DNA from: Jiangella endophytica
GTDB taxonomy: Bacteria > Actinomycetota > Actinomycetes > Jiangellales > Jiangellaceae
Assembly (NCBI RefSeq): GCF_003427025.1
Contig: NZ_QVAI01000018.1
Coordinates: forward strand, 62,001 to 126,000
Direction of reading: 5' to 3'
DNA: 64,000 bases
Numbering within the stretch: position 1 is the stretch's first letter; every line of letters starts with the position of its first letter. This document shows positions 51,205 to 59,748 of the stretch, piece after piece. Position numbers and translations under genes: made by a program. Under the pieces are notes generated by a model, which was not told where the DNA came from, made no database searches, and saw only the letters and a program-made list of their open reading frames with translations.

Positions 51205-52916
51205 CCGGCGTCCTCCCGGGCCTGCTCGACGGTGACGAGTGCGGCCCGCAGCGCGTCGCCCGCGCCCGCCTCGACGGGTAGTCCCCCGAGCCGGTCGGTG
51301 AACCGCGCGGACTCGGTCCGCAACAGCTCCTCGACCCGTTGTGACAAGTCGGCGCGGGCACCGGCGGCCAGTCGCCGCACGGCCTCGTCGCCGAAGAACG
51401 CCTCCAGCAGTTTCTGCCCGACGACGGCCGTCCCGCCCGCGACGCCGACCTCGGCGCCGGTCAGCCCGGCCGTCGACGCGAACACGACGATCATCAGCGC
51501 GAGCCCGAGCCCGTTGACGCCGAACGAGAGCAGCCGGGCGTTGAACCGCTTGTCCGCGCCCTCGGTCCGGACCATCTCCAGGACGGCGTCCTGCCACTCG
51601 CGGACCGTCTTGGAGCTGAGTTCCGGCAGGTCACCGTTCGTGCGGGAGAGGTCGTCGGCACCCAGCAGGGCCCGGCCGGCGGCGGAGTCGCGCCATTTGC
51701 CGTCGGCCTTCTCGGCGGCCCGGTTCGCCTCCTCGACGATCATCGCGGCGAGGCCGCTCTCGATCGCCTCCTCGACCGCCGCCGCGGGCTGCGGCCGTCC
51801 CTTCAGGAACGCCGTCACCTTGTCGCGTAGCCGGCCGACCCGGGCCTCCAGCGAGCGCATGAAGTCGCCGGTCCCGACGAAGTCCTGCCAGCGGGCCAGC
51901 ACCTCGCCGCGGAGCATGCTGCCGTCGGCGGACGCGGCGTCGATGCGCTTGGCCGCCTTGCCGTAGACGTGCGCGATCTCGTTCTGCAGCCGTGTCAGCG
52001 CCTCGACCTGGCGGTCGGCGGCGTCGGCGAGCTGCGGAACCTGCCGCAGAGCGCCGCTGATGGCGCCGTCGAGAGTCCGCCGGACGATCTCGTTGCGGGC
52101 CGACTCGTCCGCGGCCAGCCCGTCCAGCCAGGCACGCACCGACGCGACCGCCTCCTCGGGCAGCAGGCCGGAGTCGTCGGGCGCGGTCTCCTCGACGACC
52201 AGCAGCGGGGCCTCGGCCAGGCCGTGTTCGGCCAGCATCGCGGCCAGGTGGGTGCGGACCTCGCTGACGGCGTCCGGCGCGACGCGGTCGAGGACGACGG
52301 CGACGGCGGCCTGCCGGTCCGCGGCGGCGCGCAGGAAGTCCCACGGGACGGCGTCGGAGTAGCGGGCCGCGGTCGTGACGAACAGCCACAGGTCGGCGGC
52401 CGCCAGCAGTTGCGCGGCGAGCGTCCGGTTCTCGGTCACGACGGAATCGACGTCGGGGGCGTCGAGGATCGCGACCCCGGCCGGCAAACCGTCGTCGGCG
52501 ACGAGCCGCAGCGCACCGCCGGCCTGGTCGTGGATCGCCACCCGCGGCAGGTCCGGCAGCACCCGCAGCTCGTCGAACCAGCCGACGTCGTCGGGATGGT
52601 GCACCAGGACCGGCGAGCGCGTCGTCGGCCGCAACACACCGGCGTCGCTGACCTTCCGACGGACCAGCGAGTTCACCAATGTCGACTTTCCGGCACCGGT
52701 CGATCCGCCGACGACGGCGAGCAGCGGCGCGTCCAGCTGGTCGAGGCGCGGGAGGATGTAGTCGTCGAGCTGAGCGAGCATGTCGCGCCGCGTCGTGCGG
52801 ACGTCGTCCGCGTCTCTGACCTCCAGCGGATACTGCACCCCCGAGAGCCGGCCGCGAAGTGCGGCGAGAGCGTCGTGAACGCTCACCTCTGCGGTATCCA
52901 CTGGCGAATCTTGCAC
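51201..52916 (-). CDS. Dynamin-like GTPase, upstream partner
   Basis: A 571-residue GTPase. G1 is VVGGSTGAGKSTLVNSLV, G2 lies in LRPTTRSPVLVHHP, G3 reads VAILDAPDVDSV, and a G4-like VVLDRVAP is present (degenerate NKxD). A long helical stalk region (about 290-440) includes LTRLQNEIAHVYGKAAKRID. A hydrophobic hairpin (LGLALMIVVFASTAGLTGAE) sits near residue 470. The start is uncertain: GTG at 52916 or 52901, or ATG at 52952. It is translationally coupled to the second GTPase, and hetero-oligomers on the membrane are likely. Confidence 0.83.
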   Translation of the reverse strand: MQDSPVDTAEVSVHDALAALRGRLSGVQYPLEVRDADDVRTTRRDMLAQLDDYILPRLDQLDAPLLAVVGGSTGAGKSTLVNSLVRRKVSDAGVLRPTTRSPVLVHHPDDVGWFDELRVLPDLPRVAIHDQAGGALRLVADDGLPAGVAILDAPDVDSVVTENRTLAAQLLAAADLWLFVTTAARYSDAVPWDFLRAAADRQAAVAVVLDRVAPDAVSEVRTHLAAMLAEHGLAEAPLLVVEETAPDDSGLLPEEAVASVRAWLDGLAADESARNEIVRRTLDGAISGALRQVPQLADAADRQVEALTRLQNEIAHVYGKAAKRIDAASADGSMLRGEVLARWQDFVGTGDFMRSLEARVGRLRDKVTAFLKGRPQPAAAVEEAIESGLAAMIVEEANRAAEKADGKWRDSAAGRALLGADDLSRTNGDLPELSSKTVREWQDAVLEMVRTEGADKRFNARLLSFGVNGLGLALMIVVFASTAGLTGAEVGVAGGTAVVGQKLLEAFFGDEAVRRLAAGARADLSQRVEELLRTESARFTDRLGGLPVEAGAGDALRAALVTVEQAREDAG

Positions 52917-53039
52917 TCTCGCACCGCTCCTGGCCAAGAGCCATGGCCCCATTGATGCCAATCGTTCACATGGCGAGTCACGGCTACGAGTCGATCGGCT
53001 AACGTCAGCCGGGCCGGAATGCCTTCGACGGAGGACCGC

Positions 53040-53561
53040 ATGTCGCTCGCACGACCCACCCCGCCCGACCCGTACACCCTGCTCCCGGCCGTCCCGTCCA
53101 TGACGCTGACCAGCGACGACGTCCGCGACGGCGAGCAGCTCGCCGGCGACTACATCGCCAAGGCGGCCGGCGGGGCGAATCTCTCGCCGCAGTTGTCGTG
53201 GTCCGGAGCGCCCGACGGCACCCGCAGTTACGCGCTCACGTGCTTCGACCCGGACGCGCCGACACCGAGCGGCTTCTGGCACTGGGTCGTCGTCGACCTT
53301 CCCGCGACGAGGACGTCCATCGCGCGCGGCGCCGGGCTGCCCTATCCGGCGTTCGCGGTCAAGAACGACGCCGGCACGGCCGAGTACTTCGGCTCCGCCC
53401 CGCCTCCGGGCGACGTCCCGCACCGGTACTTCTTCGTCGTCCACGCCGTCGACATCGAGATGCTCGGGGTCGACGACACCGCCTCACCGGCCGTCGTCTC
53501 GTTCAACCTCGCGTTCCACACGCTCGCACGCGGCATCGTGGCTCCGGTCTACTCGCACTGA
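53040..53561 (+). CDS. YbhB/YbcL family (PEBP/Raf kinase inhibitor-like) protein
   Basis: A 173-residue PEBP-fold protein with no signal. Landmarks are GGANLSPQLSWSGAP, CFDPDAPTPSGFWHWVVVDL (ligand-pocket DPDAP and the following WHW) and PHRYFFVVHAVD. The ATG has a GGAGG site at ideal spacing. The biochemical role of bacterial members is unclear. It lies 7 bp before the methyltransferase gene, so both may be in one transcript. Confidence 0.92.
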   Translation: MSLARPTPPDPYTLLPAVPSMTLTSDDVRDGEQLAGDYIAKAAGGANLSPQLSWSGAPDGTRSYALTCFDPDAPTPSGFWHWVVVDLPATRTSIARGAGLPYPAFAVKNDAGTAEYFGSAPPPGDVPHRYFFVVHAVDIEMLGVDDTASPAVVSFNLAFHTLARGIVAPVYSH

Positions 53562-53568
53562 TCCCCCC

Positions 53569-54483
53569 GTGATCCACCAGCACCCGCTCGCCTACCTCGT
53601 CGGCCTCGAGGGGGTCGTGTTGCTGCGCGCGTTCGCCGGCCGGCACGACGAGGAGTTCGTGGCCGCCCGGCTGGCCGAGATCCGGTCGCTGCTGGACCGC
53701 GCCGACGAGCTGGGCGCGGGCGGGTCCGCGACGGAGCTGACGTCGGCCGAGGCGTACGGATGGTGGGCCGGCGGGTATGACGAGCCCGGCAACCAGCTGA
53801 TCGACATCGAGGGCCCGATCGTCCGGTCGCTGCTCGACGAGCTCCCGGCCGGCGTCGCGCTGGACGCAGCCTGCGGTACCGGCCGGCACGCGGAGTACCT
53901 GGCCGGGCTCGGGCACAGCGTCGTCGGGGTGGACAGCTCCCCGGAGATGCTGGCGGTCGCGCGGGCGAAGGTCCCGTCGGGCCGGTTCGAGTCCGGCGAC
54001 CTCGCGTCGCTGCCGGTGCCTGACGACGGCGTCGACCTGGTCGTGTGCGCGCTGGCGCTGTCGCACGTCGCCGATCTCGCGCCGGTGTTCGCCGAGTTCG
54101 CCCGCGTGCTGCGGCCGGGCGGCCAGCTGGTCGTCTCGGACGCGCGCGGCCGCCTCGGCGACGTCGGCCTGCCGATCGTCGTGCCCGGGCCGGACGGCCG
54201 CATGGGGTACCTGCCGAACCGCAGCCGGCCGGCCGGCGAGTACCTCGCCGCCGCGCTGCCTCTCGGCTTCGAGGTCCGGCACTGCGTGGAACCGCTGCGG
54301 CCGTCGCCGTTCGTCGGCCCGGACGGCGTGCCGCCGAGCGCCCCGGGCGCGACTCCGCCGCTCCGGCCGTCGGGTACGCCGCCGAACATCTGGTCGCTGC
54401 ACCCGCTGATCCCCGACGCCGCGAACGCCGCCTACGAGGGCAGCCCCATGGCGATCGTGTGGCGGTTTCAGCTGACGTCGTAG
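53569..54483 (+). CDS. Class I SAM-dependent methyltransferase with N-terminal extension
   Basis: A 304-residue protein. The methyltransferase domain (about 60-220) has LDAACGTGRHAEYLAGLGHS (motif I), VVGVDSSPEMLAVA (motif II acidic residue), LPVPDDGVDLVVCALALSHV and EFARVLRPGGQLVVSDARG. The first 60 residues (HPLAYLVGLEGVVLLRAFAG) are helical and resemble regulator-type segments sometimes joined to such enzymes. GTG start. The substrate is unknown. The 3' end overlaps the convergent Nudix gene by 16 bp. Confidence 0.88.
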   Translation: MIHQHPLAYLVGLEGVVLLRAFAGRHDEEFVAARLAEIRSLLDRADELGAGGSATELTSAEAYGWWAGGYDEPGNQLIDIEGPIVRSLLDELPAGVALDAACGTGRHAEYLAGLGHSVVGVDSSPEMLAVARAKVPSGRFESGDLASLPVPDDGVDLVVCALALSHVADLAPVFAEFARVLRPGGQLVVSDARGRLGDVGLPIVVPGPDGRMGYLPNRSRPAGEYLAAALPLGFEVRHCVEPLRPSPFVGPDGVPPSAPGATPPLRPSGTPPNIWSLHPLIPDAANAAYEGSPMAIVWRFQLTS

Positions 54484-55187
54484 TCGAGGCGGACGATCCA
54501 GCGGACGGCGTTGTCGCCGAGGGGTTCGACGCTGCTCGTGGCGGCCAGTGGCCGGCCGACGGTGACGTCGGCCCCCTGTTCGCGGAACGCGGCGCGGATC
54601 GTCTCGGCCGGGTCGGCGCCGTGGTCGAGGAGTCCGCCGGCGATGTCGCCGCCGGGCCGGCGTCCGTAGGCCGCGACGCGCTGCTCGACGCGGACGCCGT
54701 CGGGCGCGGGTGGGTGCGGCGCGCGGGGCGTCACCGGCACGCCGTCGCCGTCGTCGTACATCGCGAGCCCGGCCTTGACCAGCGAGACCCTGGGGGCCGC
54801 GGCGAGTTCGTCACGCGACAGCCAGGCGGCGAGGTCGCTGGTGCCGCCGACCTCGTGCGTCAGCTCGCCGCCGATGACGCGCCCGCGGTAGACGATGCGC
54901 ACGGCATGGAAGTCGAGCCCGTCGAAGCCCTCAGGCACGTGATGTCGCCCGACGAAGCGCTCGACGTCGATCCCGATCAGTGCGTCGAGTTCGCACACGT
55001 AACCGGTCTCCTCGAACAGCTCGCGCAGCGCGCCCTGCTGAGGGTCCTCGACCGGATCCAGCCCGCCGCCGGCCAGCGACCACTGCGGGCCGTCCTCGTA
55101 GCCGATCCAGCGCGAGAACAGGATGCGGCCGTCGTCGTCCTCGCAGATGACGTAGGCGGAGACACGCAGACGCTGGAAGAGGGCCAC
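54468..55187 (-). CDS. Nudix hydrolase
   Basis: A 239-residue protein. The Nudix box is complete: GGLDPVEDPQQGALRELFEE then TGYV, fitting G(5x)E(7x)REUxEExGU. It begins LFQRLRVSAYVICEDDDGRIL after the GTG at 55187. The C-terminal 60 residues (TIRAAFREQGADVTVGRPLA) form an additional domain beyond the usual Nudix length. It hydrolyses a nucleoside diphosphate linked to another group; the target is unknown. It is divergent from the YbaK gene with 25 bp between. Confidence 0.9.
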   Translation of the reverse strand: MALFQRLRVSAYVICEDDDGRILFSRWIGYEDGPQWSLAGGGLDPVEDPQQGALRELFEETGYVCELDALIGIDVERFVGRHHVPEGFDGLDFHAVRIVYRGRVIGGELTHEVGGTSDLAAWLSRDELAAAPRVSLVKAGLAMYDDGDGVPVTPRAPHPPAPDGVRVEQRVAAYGRRPGGDIAGGLLDHGADPAETIRAAFREQGADVTVGRPLAATSSVEPLGDNAVRWIVRLDYDVS

Positions 55188-55212
55188 GAGGACGGGACCG
55201 TAGCATCGAGGG

Positions 55213-55770
55213 GTGACAACTCCGATGATCGGCCGGCTGGCGGCAGAGCCGGCGCTGTCCCGTCCCGACCTGCTCGGCGGCCCGGTCAAGTCCGCGTTGG
55301 AAGGATCCCCGGCGGCGCCGTCCGTGTACGTCGCGCCGATCGACCCGGAGCTGGCCGACACAGCCGAGTTCTGCGCGGCGTACGACGTGGCGCCCGAGGA
55401 GTCGGCGAACTGCGTCGTCGTCGCCGGCAAGCGTGAAGGCGTGGAACGGGTGGCCGCCTGCATGGTCCTCGCGACGACGCGCGCCGACGTCAACGGCGTC
55501 GTCCGCAAGCTGCTCGGCGTGCGGAAGGCGTCGTTCCTGCCGATGGCGTCCGCCGTCGAGTCGACCGGCATGGAGTACGGCGGCATCACCCCCATCGGGC
55601 TGCCCGCCGACTGGCCGATCCTGGTCGACCCTGCCGTCGCCGCGCTACCCTTCGCGGTGGTCGGCAGCGGTGTGCGCGGCTCCAAGCTGGCGCTCCCCGG
55701 GCCCGTGTTGGCGGCGTGGCCCGGCGCCCAGGTGGTCGAAGGCCTCGGCCGGCCCGTGCAGCAAGGCTGA
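55213..55770 (+). CDS. YbaK/EbsC-family aminoacyl-tRNA deacylase-like protein
   Basis: A 185-residue editing-domain protein. Typical pieces are EESANCVVVAGKREGVERVA, TRADVNGVVRKLLGVRKASF (Lys important for tRNA 3'-end handling) and GGITPIGLPADWPILVDP. Such proteins free mischarged tRNAs (for example with Ala, Ser or Cys). The GTG start lies close to the divergent Nudix start. It directly precedes the tRNA-Arg gene, but a functional tie is not implied. Confidence 0.88.
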   Translation: MTTPMIGRLAAEPALSRPDLLGGPVKSALEGSPAAPSVYVAPIDPELADTAEFCAAYDVAPEESANCVVVAGKREGVERVAACMVLATTRADVNGVVRKLLGVRKASFLPMASAVESTGMEYGGITPIGLPADWPILVDPAVAALPFAVVGSGVRGSKLALPGPVLAAWPGAQVVEGLGRPVQQG

Positions 55771-55801
55771 TCTTTCGGTCACAATGTCCCTGTCTGCGAT
55801 T

Positions 55802-55875
55802 GCGCCTGTAGCTCAGCTGGATAGAGCAGGAGCCTTCTAAGCTCTTGGTCGGGGGTTCGAGTCCCTCCAGGCGCA
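55802..55875 (+). tRNA. tRNA-Arg (anticodon TCT)
   Basis: A 74-nt cloverleaf. The acceptor stem GCGCCTG pairs with CAGGCGC; the D arm GCTCAGCTGGATAGAGC, anticodon stem GGAGC/GCTCT with loop CTTCTAA (anticodon TCT), and T arm GGGGGTTCGAGTCCCTC follow. The discriminator is A75. No CCA is encoded. It reads the rare AGA codon (and AGG by wobble). The 3' end is a classic site for tyrosine-integrase insertion, and an integrase fragment lies 66 bp beyond. Confidence 0.96.
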
Positions 55876-55941
55876 CCCAGCTCACAGCCGATCATGAGCG
55901 CCTCCCTTCCGGCCGGCGGCTGGTCGGCAATTGGTCGGTAA

Positions 55942-56148
55942 CTAGGCGGCTTTCGGTCGTTGCGACCGGCCGTCGCGGGCGGTGCGCGCCTTCGCGTTCA
56001 TCCGCCTGGCGACATCGCTCAGGTCATCGGGGAACAGGCTCGCGTAGTGGCGCAGCGTCGTCGCGGCGTCCTCGTGGCCCAGCATCCGGGCGACGACGGA
56101 GGCTCCGGCGTCGATGGCAAGGCGCGCCGCGCGAACTGAGGCCAGGGC
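55942..56148 (-). pseudogene. C-terminal fragment of a tyrosine recombinase (phage/ICE integrase)
   Basis: The minus strand encodes RAARLAIDAGASVVARMLGH then EDAATTLRHYASLFPDDL and DVARRMNAKARTARDGR up to a TAG at 55942-55944. The motif LGHEDAATTLRHYA holds the conserved His and the nucleophilic Tyr of integrases. The reading frame is blocked upstream by a TAG at 56149-56151, and the catalytic RxxH box before it is lost (SVRAARLA where HDLRHTAA is expected). About 70 residues remain of an enzyme of some 400. It marks the edge of an element once integrated at the tRNA-Arg gene. Confidence 0.87.
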
Positions 56149-56730
56149 CTACAGGCGAAACTGACGAGCCACCTTCTCCAGCATCGACCTGTAGTCGTCC
56201 CACCTTCGATCGTCGCCGATCGAGTCGCGGTCAGATCCCGCCTGACCGTCGACCAGCTCCCTCAGCACCTGGAGTTGTCCTGCATGCATGGCGGTGTCCA
56301 TCAGCACCCGCGCCAGCAGCGCGCCGGCCGAGGTCTCCCTCGATGCTTCGGGCCACCACGGCACGGTTGCGGCCGCGTCTGGCCCTATCGTGTCCAGCAC
56401 CCGGTCTGAGTGATCACACGCACGCTGGTAGAGACCCGTGATGTAGTCCCGGGACTCGGCAGCCGTGGCCCACATGTCGCGGTTCGGCGCATCGGCCCGC
56501 TCGTCATCGATCCAAGGCAGCGGTTCCGTGAACGGGTGAGCGAGGCAGACTCCCAGATAGCCGGCCTCGATGCCGACGAGATGCTTCACGACTCCCAGCA
56601 GATTCGTGCCAGTCGGGGTCATCGGGTGACGGACTTGGTACTCGGTCAATCCGTCCAACGCGCGAAGAACCTGATGACGGGCCTCAAGCAAGTACCCGCG
56701 ATCGTCCAGATGAATCGGCGTACTTGGCAC
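56149..56730 (-). CDS. DinB family protein (DUF664-like)
   Basis: A 193-residue four-helix protein. The landmarks are YLLEARHQVLRALDGLTEYQ, NLLGVVKHLVGIEAGYLG (first metal His), and LLARVLMDTAMHAGQLQVLR (last His). These His positions form the presumed metal site. Codon use and GC content are lower than in the flanking genes, fitting arrival with the element whose integrase fragment lies next to it. The GTG at 56730 starts the family-like sequence. The stop codon is shared in frame with the integrase remnant. Confidence 0.87.
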   Translation of the reverse strand: MPSTPIHLDDRGYLLEARHQVLRALDGLTEYQVRHPMTPTGTNLLGVVKHLVGIEAGYLGVCLAHPFTEPLPWIDDERADAPNRDMWATAAESRDYITGLYQRACDHSDRVLDTIGPDAAATVPWWPEASRETSAGALLARVLMDTAMHAGQLQVLRELVDGQAGSDRDSIGDDRRWDDYRSMLEKVARQFRL

Positions 56731-56854
56731 ACCGCGATGCTAGGGCAAGATCCCTCACGGACCCCTCCAGTGCCACCTTCCCCACCGCCGAACCCAGCGC
56801 CCCCTCATCGCAGCTCTGTCGCGATGCCCCTGTGTGCTGGCACGCTGGCGCGTC

Positions 56855-57244
56855 ATGGACATCAAACATCGCATGATCGTCTTCGACGCCGCGGACATCG
56901 AGGCGGAGAGTGCATTCTGGGCAGCCTTCCTAGGTGGCACCGTCGAGAAGTGGGGCGACCGGTGGCGCGCCATCTGGGTCGAGGGAACCTGGGCGCTCGG
57001 TGTCCAGTCAGCTCCGAACCACGTGCCGCCAGATTGGCCTGATGGTGCTCCTCAGCAGATGCATCTCGACTTCTACTTCGAGGGCATCGACGCCCATGAC
57101 GCTGCCCATGAGCAAGTGATCAGCCTGGGTGGTCGACTGTTGAAGGCGGCCGACGATCGCACAGCCGCTCGTGGTGTCCAGGTGTACGCCGACCCCGCTG
57201 GCCACCCGTTCTGCTTGTGCTGGGTGCCCCGCGCGTCCAACTGA
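56855..57244 (+). CDS. VOC (glyoxalase/bleomycin-resistance fold) family protein
   Basis: A 129-residue protein with the two beta-alpha-beta units of the VOC fold: MIVFDAADIEAESAFWAAFL, then QQMHLDFYFEGIDAHDAAHE with a metal-type His, ending VYADPAGHPFCLCWV. The ATG at 56855 gives the normal family start. It has lower GC than the core genome and sits in the island scar beside the DinB gene. Possible roles are resistance by binding or a small-molecule lyase; no substrate can be named. Confidence 0.88.
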   Translation: MDIKHRMIVFDAADIEAESAFWAAFLGGTVEKWGDRWRAIWVEGTWALGVQSAPNHVPPDWPDGAPQQMHLDFYFEGIDAHDAAHEQVISLGGRLLKAADDRTAARGVQVYADPAGHPFCLCWVPRASN

Positions 57245-57452
57245 TCAACAGTCGAGTTCTGCCGGACCTGCGCGGTCTTTGAAACGCACCGGCCGCAGGA
57301 ACGTGCGGAGCGATCCCCCAGGGAGAGCTGAACCCGAGCGGTCCGCCGCTACGACCGACGAGTCAGCACAGCGTCAGCAACCATGACGGGAACCCCTGCC
57401 GCACGGCAACAGCCAATGACAGATTCAGTCCGTTGTCGAGAGCGCTCAGCCG

Positions 57453-58277
57453 TCAGCGAGGTGCGAGGAACTCCCGCGCGCCGCGGGGGGCGGTGCGGAG
57501 GTGCCCTCGGGTCGCCCGGCAGTCGAGGCGGACGTCGAGGGGGCCGGGCGGGCCGGAGGCGGCCCGGGTGCCGGTCGGCAGCGCGGCCCCGTCGAGACCG
57601 TCCCGCCGGGCGATGAGGAGCCCCAGCTCATGCCGGCTGACGGCGTCCGGGCCGGCGACGTGGTGGACGCCCGAGCGGTCCGAGGCACTGAGCTCCAGCA
57701 ACGCGGCCGCGAGGTCGGCGACGTGCACGGGGCAGCGGACGTCGTCAGTGAAGAGGACGCCGTCGCGCCGGCCCGCGGCGAGGTCGTGGACGAACACCTC
57801 CTGGGGCGAGCCGCCGTCGCCGATGATCAGCGACGTCCGGGCGATGACGGCCTGCGGGACGATCGCCTTGACCGCCGTCTCCGCCGCCGCCTTCGCCCCG
57901 CCGTACGCGTTGACCGGATCCGGATCGCACGTCTCGTCATAGTGGACGGCGGCGCCGGAGAAGACCGCGTCGCTGGACACGTGGACGAGGCGGGCACCGG
58001 TCGCGGCGGCGGCGAGCGCCACGTGGGCGGCACCGTCGGCGGTGATCGCCCAGTCGGCCTGCCGGTACGCGGCGTTGAGCACCACGTCCGGACGGACGGC
58101 GCCGGCGACGGCCGCGGCCTCGGCCCGGTCGAGAACGTCCAGCCGCCGCCACGCGACGCCATCGACGTCGCCCGGCCGGGTCAGGTAGGTCGCGACGACC
58201 TCGTTACCCGCGGCCAATGACTGGCGGACGAGCTCACCGCCCAGGAACCCGCTGCCACCGACGACCAAGACCTTCAC
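57453..58277 (-). CDS. NAD(P)-dependent sugar-nucleotide reductase-like protein (RmlD/SDR family)
   Basis: A 274-residue extended SDR. The cofactor loop is VLVVGGSGFLGGELVRQSL, followed by VLNAAYRQADWAI, the active-site Ser in VHVSSDAVFSG and Tyr-Lys in NAYGGAKAAAE. The overall pattern is that of dTDP-4-dehydrorhamnose reductase-like proteins, with no other rhamnose-pathway gene in view. The GTG at 58277 overlaps the stop of the membrane protein gene upstream, so they are co-translated. Confidence 0.88.
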   Translation of the reverse strand: MKVLVVGGSGFLGGELVRQSLAAGNEVVATYLTRPGDVDGVAWRRLDVLDRAEAAAVAGAVRPDVVLNAAYRQADWAITADGAAHVALAAAATGARLVHVSSDAVFSGAAVHYDETCDPDPVNAYGGAKAAAETAVKAIVPQAVIARTSLIIGDGGSPQEVFVHDLAAGRRDGVLFTDDVRCPVHVADLAAALLELSASDRSGVHHVAGPDAVSRHELGLLIARRDGLDGAALPTGTRAASGPPGPLDVRLDCRATRGHLRTAPRGAREFLAPR

Positions 58278-58846
58278 GGCCGGACAGGATAGCCCTCATC
58301 CGAGTCGGCCCGGTCGGCCCGGCGAGCGAGCTTGTAGGAGCCGAGCGCCGGAAGCACGCCGAACATCGCCGTGAACAGCGAGATCAAGACGTTGCCGACC
58401 GTGACCCCCTGCTCGCTCAGAACCGCGAAGCTGGCGATCGACCACACCGTGGCCACGAGGACGAACAGGTAGTAGAAGAACCGCGCGAATCTGGCCCAGC
58501 CGGTCCGGATGTCCCTTAGCAGGAACGAGGAGATGTTCCAGCCCGATCGGACCGGCTCGGTCGCGATCGGTTCGGCGACCACCGGATCGGCGAGGACGGC
58601 ATAGGCCTTCTCGAGATCGTGCGAGACCCGCTGTGACAGCGTGGCGTGCAACTGGAGCGCCCGCAGTCGCTCGTGTGCGGTCAGCCACGCGTCGATCAGC
58701 GTCAGCTCCTGGTTGGCCTGCTCGATCGCCCGTCGACGCCGATGCTCACGATCCCGGCGTTGGTGCGTGTCGCGCACCCAGACGCTGGCGGCCGTCACCG
58801 CGGCGGTGACGGCCGGCCCGATCAGCAACAGCAGCAGCTCGCCCAT
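58274..58846 (-). CDS. Membrane protein with three predicted helices, unknown function
   Basis: A 190-residue protein. Helix 1 lies at the N-terminus (LLLLLIGPAVTAAVTAASVWV), then a basic cytoplasmic helix-rich region (RRDREHRRRRAIEQANQELT and LRALQLHATLSQRVSHDLEK), and two C-terminal helices (FFYYLFVLVATVWSIASFAV and VLISLFTAMFGVLPALGSYK). No family is recognised. Its stop overlaps the start of the RmlD-like gene. Confidence 0.75.
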   Translation of the reverse strand: MGELLLLLIGPAVTAAVTAASVWVRDTHQRRDREHRRRRAIEQANQELTLIDAWLTAHERLRALQLHATLSQRVSHDLEKAYAVLADPVVAEPIATEPVRSGWNISSFLLRDIRTGWARFARFFYYLFVLVATVWSIASFAVLSEQGVTVGNVLISLFTAMFGVLPALGSYKLARRADRADSDEGYPVRP

Positions 58847-59037
58847 GAGCAGCCCTCCAACCGCCCGATGCCCGCCTGCCGGACCACGGCAAGATCATCT
58901 CCGCCTGGACGCTACTCGCCGGGAGGGACACTTCCGCGTTGCCGGCGCTTCTCGCTCGGTGCTGGTGGCGACGGCGCACGAGCTGCTCGGGTCGTGGGGA
59001 CAGTGGTAGTCATGGACCGAGCCCAGACGCCGCGACG

Positions 59038-59577
59038 TCACCTCAGCAGCAGCCAGAGCAGCACCCCCAGGGCGACCCAGAAGATCGCCACGATACCGAG
59101 TGCCAAGGTCAGCCCGCCGATCGTCGTGAGGCGGCGGTCGGCGGCATGGGAGCGGGCCGGGCCGGTCGCCGGGCGAGAGGCGGGGGACGACGCGAGCGCG
59201 GCCGGGCCGGCGACGAGGGACAGCTCGCCGCGCAGCTGGGAGAGCCGCCGCACCAGGTCGTCGACGGTGACGAGGGCGGCGTCCGCGGCCGCGCCGCCGC
59301 CGGAACCACCGTCCGCGAGACCGCGCAACGCCGCCTCCAGCGCGATGACACCGTCGCGCAGACCGGCCGTCGCCGCCGGCGACGAGGAGGACGACGACAG
59401 CTCGGCCAGCAGCTCCGCCTCCGCCGGCGTGAACGCGGCGACCCAGCGCAGCGAGCCGTCCGGGGGTGAGGGCAGGACGAGGTCGACGACCGGCCGGCCG
59501 GCGTCGTCGGAGCAGGCGACGAGGTAGCCGCCGCCGAAGGGCGACCACTCGAACGGGCCAGAACGCGCTGCGGACAC
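59038..59577 (-). CDS. Tail-anchored protein of unknown function
   Basis: A 179-residue protein. The GTG at 59577 is preceded by GGGAGGGATC, a strong ribosome-binding site, which decides the start against a longer frame. The N-terminal globular part (SGPFEWSPFGGGYLVACSDD, PDGSLRWVAAFTPAEAELLA) is followed by a helical segment (VTVDDLVRRLSQLRGELSLV), a Pro/Ala linker and a C-terminal membrane helix (GLTLALGIVAIFWVALGVLL). The family is unknown. Confidence 0.75.
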   Translation of the reverse strand: MSAARSGPFEWSPFGGGYLVACSDDAGRPVVDLVLPSPPDGSLRWVAAFTPAEAELLAELSSSSSSPAATAGLRDGVIALEAALRGLADGGSGGGAAADAALVTVDDLVRRLSQLRGELSLVAGPAALASSPASRPATGPARSHAADRRLTTIGGLTLALGIVAIFWVALGVLLWLLLR

Positions 59578-59748
59578 GATCCCTCCCGGGGGCGCGCGGG
59601 CAACCTGCCGGGAGGTCCCCGTCCCCCGACGGTCCCGCTGTGCCGGAGTCAGGGACGACAGAGGCAACCGGGAACTACTCGCGCGCACCGTATCGCGAAT
59701 CGCGGTAGTTGACGCACCTTGTCATGATCGGGTGCCACACTCTCCGCC

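Noticed and set aside
55942-56148. Possible intact integrase gene
   Set aside because: Only about 70 C-terminal residues remain, the frame is closed by a stop just upstream, and the catalytic RxxH box is missing.
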